Positions 12,893 through 15,704 of a DNA stretch of 15,704 nucleotides are shown in pieces; the first letter of the stretch is position 1; each line of letters begins with the position of its first letter. The stretch covers positions 1-15,704 of the forward strand of contig CAAFWR010000044.1 of NCBI GenBank assembly GCA_900766745.1, read 5' to 3'. Under the pieces are notes generated by a model. The model did no database searches and was not told the origin of the DNA. It was given only the letters and a program-made list of their open reading frames with translations. Source of the stretch: Methanobacteriaceae archaeon. Its GTDB lineage: Archaea; Methanobacteriota; Methanobacteria; Methanobacteriales; Methanobacteriaceae. Both the position numbers and the translations under genes were made by a program.

Positions 12893-15247
12893 ATGAAGAT
12901 TAAATCTGTAATTTTATTATCAATTATATTACTTTTTCTGCTCTGCATATCTACTGTAAATGCAGAAAATATTGATTCAATAGCAACAGACAATAATAAT
13001 GAAGTAATTGATAATAATACCATAAAATACGAACCTGGAATTGATTCGAAGGATTTAGTTAAATATTATCGTAATGATTCCCAATTTGATGTGACAATTA
13101 TAGGTGAGGATGGTAATCCTGTAGATAAAGGAATCAATGTTGATTTCATATTAAAAACAAAGACATATTCTATTAAAACAAACGAAATAGGCATATCCAC
13201 ATTAAATATTAATTTACTTCCTGGAAACTATCAAATAACAATAAAATATGCTAATTATACCAATGTTAATAATATAAAAGTTCTACCTCCCATTATTACA
13301 GATAACCTTGTGAAATACTATAATAATGGCTCAAATTTTGAAGCAAAAATAATTGGAGAACATGGAATACCGATAGATAACGCAAAAGTGAGTTTTGTAG
13401 TGAAAGGAACAACATATACAAGATATACAAATGTTAATGGTATTGCATCACTACCAATAGGACTAAACCCTGGAAGCTATACAATCACAACAAAATACGA
13501 CAAATACTCCGTAAACAACAACATAATGGTATTGTCACCAATTGTAACAAAAGACCTTGTAAAATACTATAATAACGGCTCAAAATTTGAAGCAAAAATA
13601 ATAGGCATAACAACACCAACCAAAGTAACTTTTACAGTAAAAAAAGCAACATACACTAAATATACAGATAAAAATGGAATAGCATCACTACCAATAGGAC
13701 TAAGCCCAGGAAGCTATACAATCACAACAAAATACGACAAATACTCCGTAAACAACAATATAAATGTCTATTATAAAATAATAACTTCAGACATTGTAAA
13801 ATATTATAAAAACGACACTGCTTTTACAATAACCATTGCTGATGGAAATGACAATCCCATAAAAGGAGCTAGTGTTACTTGTAACTATAATGGAAATGTA
13901 TTAAAAGCTATCACAACTGCTACAGGAACATTGAAACTAATTGTTAATTCAGATCCTGGAGAATATTCTGTTATAACCTCATGTGCTGGAAAAACCATTA
14001 AAAATACTGTAAAAGTATTAAAACCTTTTGAATCAAATGATCTTGTAAAATATTTGAAAAATGACTCCCAATTTAATGTAAAAGTTATGGACAGTCATGG
14101 AAATCCAGTAAATAATGGTGTGAAAGTAGATGTTAAGGTAAATAATAAAGTTTACCCAATATACACAGATAAAAATGGAATTGCAACATTAAAAATCAAT
14201 TTAAACCCCGGAACATATACACTAACAACAACATATTTAGGCTTTTCTGAAAAAAATACGGTGAAAGTTCTTCCAAGAATAACTTCATCAGATGTCACAA
14301 CAACTATAAATGAAGACTTTGAATTTAAAATTAAAATACTTGATGGACAAGGAAAACCATTGCAAAATGGAGAGGTTAAATTTACATTAAATGGAAAAGA
14401 AAGTACAACAAGAACAAATAACGATGGTATTGCAACCTTTACTGGAAAACTAAACGCTGGTAACTATGTAATTCATTATAATGCAGATAATATTGTTGGA
14501 TCTAATAAAATCAAAGTTACAAATATTATAACATTAGAAACATTGAAATGGGGAACTGGAGGAGATGTTACTAAAAATCCATCAATTAAGGCAAACATGC
14601 CAAAATCCGATTTAATAACTAAAATTATACAAGCTGCAAAATCTGGAACTCCACTTATTACACTCAAAGGTGCAGAAGAAGGAAAAACTATTTTCATGAA
14701 TTCAGGAACTCATGGAAATGAAATATCATCACAAGTTGCTATGCTTAAGATGATTGCACAATTAGAAACAACACCAGTTAAAGGAACTGTATATATTATG
14801 CCATTTATATGTCCAAAAATAACTGAACTAAATATTAGACGATATAATGGTGATGATTTAAATAGAGTTGCACATATATCTGGAAAAGTATCAAATAAAG
14901 TATTGAACTTAATTGTTTCATTAAAATGTGAAGCATATAGTGATTTCCACTGTACACAATCACCAGGAGTTCCTGGAAAAGATGTTATTATGGGATGCGC
15001 ATCACCAACTAAAAATACTGTAAACTTAATAAAAAAGGTATCTCAATTATCAGGATTCCCGACAATAATCTATGAAAAAGCAGGAAATCCATACCTTGGA
15101 GCTATTCAAGATCATGCAAACATGAAAGGAATTCCATCAATTACATGTGAAGTTATATCTAAACCAGGTTATATGGATAAAGGAAGTGATGTTAAATCAT
15201 TAAAACAAATCAACGCATATTTAAAATACAATGAAGTTATCATCTAA
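12893..15247 (+). CDS. Secreted Ig-repeat protein with C-terminal AspA/AstE/M14-type zinc hydrolase domain
   Basis: This 784-residue surface or secreted protein has a signal peptide (1-24, cut after TVNA). Six Ig-like repeats of about 80-84 residues follow, at about 50-132, 133-215, 216-294, 295-377, 378-461 and 462-544, most opening with a DLVKYYxN(D/G)S phrase and carrying a GIAxLxIxLxPGxY phrase. The C-terminal 240 residues form a zinc hydrolase domain of the succinylglutamate desuccinylase/aspartoacylase/M14 carboxypeptidase fold. Zinc ligands are His607 and Glu610 in GTHGNE and His686 in DFHC. The substrate-site motif is DLNR (Asn657, Arg658), and Glu753 in TCE is the likely catalytic glutamate. 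The spacing resembles aspartoacylase. There is no C-terminal membrane helix or pseudomurein-binding repeat, so how it stays at the surface is unclear. Action on cell-wall peptides or N-acyl amino acids is inference. No clear ribosome-binding site precedes the ATG. Confidence 0.85.
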   Translation: MKIKSVILLSIILLFLLCISTVNAENIDSIATDNNNEVIDNNTIKYEPGIDSKDLVKYYRNDSQFDVTIIGEDGNPVDKGINVDFILKTKTYSIKTNEIGISTLNINLLPGNYQITIKYANYTNVNNIKVLPPIITDNLVKYYNNGSNFEAKIIGEHGIPIDNAKVSFVVKGTTYTRYTNVNGIASLPIGLNPGSYTITTKYDKYSVNNNIMVLSPIVTKDLVKYYNNGSKFEAKIIGITTPTKVTFTVKKATYTKYTDKNGIASLPIGLSPGSYTITTKYDKYSVNNNINVYYKIITSDIVKYYKNDTAFTITIADGNDNPIKGASVTCNYNGNVLKAITTATGTLKLIVNSDPGEYSVITSCAGKTIKNTVKVLKPFESNDLVKYLKNDSQFNVKVMDSHGNPVNNGVKVDVKVNNKVYPIYTDKNGIATLKINLNPGTYTLTTTYLGFSEKNTVKVLPRITSSDVTTTINEDFEFKIKILDGQGKPLQNGEVKFTLNGKESTTRTNNDGIATFTGKLNAGNYVIHYNADNIVGSNKIKVTNIITLETLKWGTGGDVTKNPSIKANMPKSDLITKIIQAAKSGTPLITLKGAEEGKTIFMNSGTHGNEISSQVAMLKMIAQLETTPVKGTVYIMPFICPKITELNIRRYNGDDLNRVAHISGKVSNKVLNLIVSLKCEAYSDFHCTQSPGVPGKDVIMGCASPTKNTVNLIKKVSQLSGFPTIIYEKAGNPYLGAIQDHANMKGIPSITCEVISKPGYMDKGSDVKSLKQINAYLKYNEVII
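13445..13762 (+). repeat. Near-identical direct repeats inside the Ig-repeat gene
   Basis: Positions 13445-13525 and 13682-13762 match at 78 of 81 bases, including an uninterrupted 50-nt block. The copies are 237 nt (79 codons) apart, exactly one repeat unit. They encode the second half of Ig-like repeats 2 and 3. The opening part of these two repeats (from about 13308 and 13555) is also much closer to each other than to the other units. Confidence 0.9.
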
Positions 15248-15275
15248 ACTATTTAATAACTTCTTCTTTTTTTAT
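15233..15275 (+). terminator. Terminator hairpin across the stop codon of the Ig-repeat gene, with U-tract
   Basis: There is a perfect 8-bp stem GAAGTTAT (15233-15240) with ATAACTTC (15256-15263) and a 15-nt loop that contains the TAA stop codon (15245-15247). A T-rich run (TTCTTTTTTTATTTTATT) follows directly. This fits an archaeal U-tract terminator with an added hairpin. Confidence 0.62.
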
Positions 15276-15300
15276 TTTATTATAATATAATTTTTATAAA

Positions 15301-15342
15301 AATGTCTAAAGCATTAAATATTGATTTAATACAATAGACATT
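15301..15342. repeat. Long symmetric stem-loop in the gap before 5S rRNA
   Basis: The outer stem is AATGTCTA/TAGACATT (8 bp), followed by a 4x4 internal loop (AAGC opposite ACAA), an inner stem ATTAAAT/ATTTAAT (7 bp) and an ATTG tetraloop. Both stems are perfect. It lies downstream of the Ig-repeat gene and beyond its T-rich run. It could be a second transcript end, a small RNA, an operator or a remnant of a mobile sequence; nothing decides. Confidence 0.6.
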
Positions 15343-15538
15343 AAGTGATTTAGAGTTTATTTAGAGAAAATACCTTAAATTAAATAATAAGGCAAAGATT
15401 ATATTCATTTTTGAAATTAATAAATATTTTGTAATAAATAAGAACAATAAATATAAAACAAATAATAAAAATTAAATAAACTTAAAATTGTTAAAAAGTA
15501 GAATAATAAAAACCGATAAATTGATTAAGAGAATATAT

Positions 15539-15663
<125 letters not shown>

Positions 15664-15704
15664 AAACCAACAATTCTCCATAAACATAAAAAAATAAATA
15701 AAGA

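Noticed and set aside
13445..13762. Direct repeats considered as a CRISPR-like or mobile-element repeat
   Set aside because: Only two copies, in coding frame, spaced by exactly one protein repeat unit; they are domain duplication within a gene.

Overview
The window looks like a stretch of a low-GC methanogenic archaeal genome, most likely order Methanobacteriales (Methanobrevibacter-like; Methanosphaera is also possible). The reasons are strong AT richness, ribosome-binding sites of the AGGAGGTGA/GGTGAT type mixed with genes that have a TATA-like box about 30 nt upstream and no ribosome-binding site, a DUF5654-type small membrane protein, a rubrerythrin, an archaeal Mrp/Nbp35 ATPase, an iron-sulfur aldo/keto reductase, a large secreted adhesin-like repeat protein, and a 5S rRNA of archaeal type. 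The genus is inference; nothing here proves it.

Layout. Positions 1-1230 hold a minus-strand run: an unrecognised 129-residue protein, a coiled-coil protein, and a small multidrug resistance protein of the guanidinium-exporter type cut by the window edge. Positions 1477-3456 hold minus-strand genes for a NUDIX hydrolase, a DUF5654 protein and an aldo/keto reductase with two [4Fe-4S] clusters. A TDT/TehA-like transporter (3554-4456, plus) is divergent from the reductase. Positions 4518-5820 hold an unrecognised 363-residue protein followed by a broken small gene. A plus-strand cluster (6140-8439) encodes a DUF3795 cysteine-rich protein, a ketopantoate reductase and two SseB-domain proteins. 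Then come a zinc-ribbon membrane protein (minus), a decayed secreted-protein gene (about 9183-9703), a third SseB-domain protein (9863-10183), a two-gene minus operon that includes a 59-residue gene below the usual ORF length cutoff, rubrerythrin, a fourth SseB-domain protein (11530-11904) and the Mrp/Nbp35 ATPase. The right end holds a 784-residue secreted protein with six Ig-like repeats and a zinc acylase/carboxypeptidase domain, and then a 5S rRNA on the minus strand.

How the genes fit together. Several genes concern redox and Fe-S chemistry (aldo/keto reductase, rubrerythrin, Mrp), one concerns coenzyme A synthesis (ketopantoate reductase), and two concern the cell surface (zinc-ribbon membrane protein, adhesin/zinc hydrolase). 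I see no phage, insertion sequence, CRISPR array or recognisable defence system. The strongest unexplained signals are the four scattered, diverged SseB-domain paralogs within 4.4 kb, the secreted Ig-repeat zinc hydrolase, two independent decayed genes, and terminator-like hairpins placed across or right beside stop codons.
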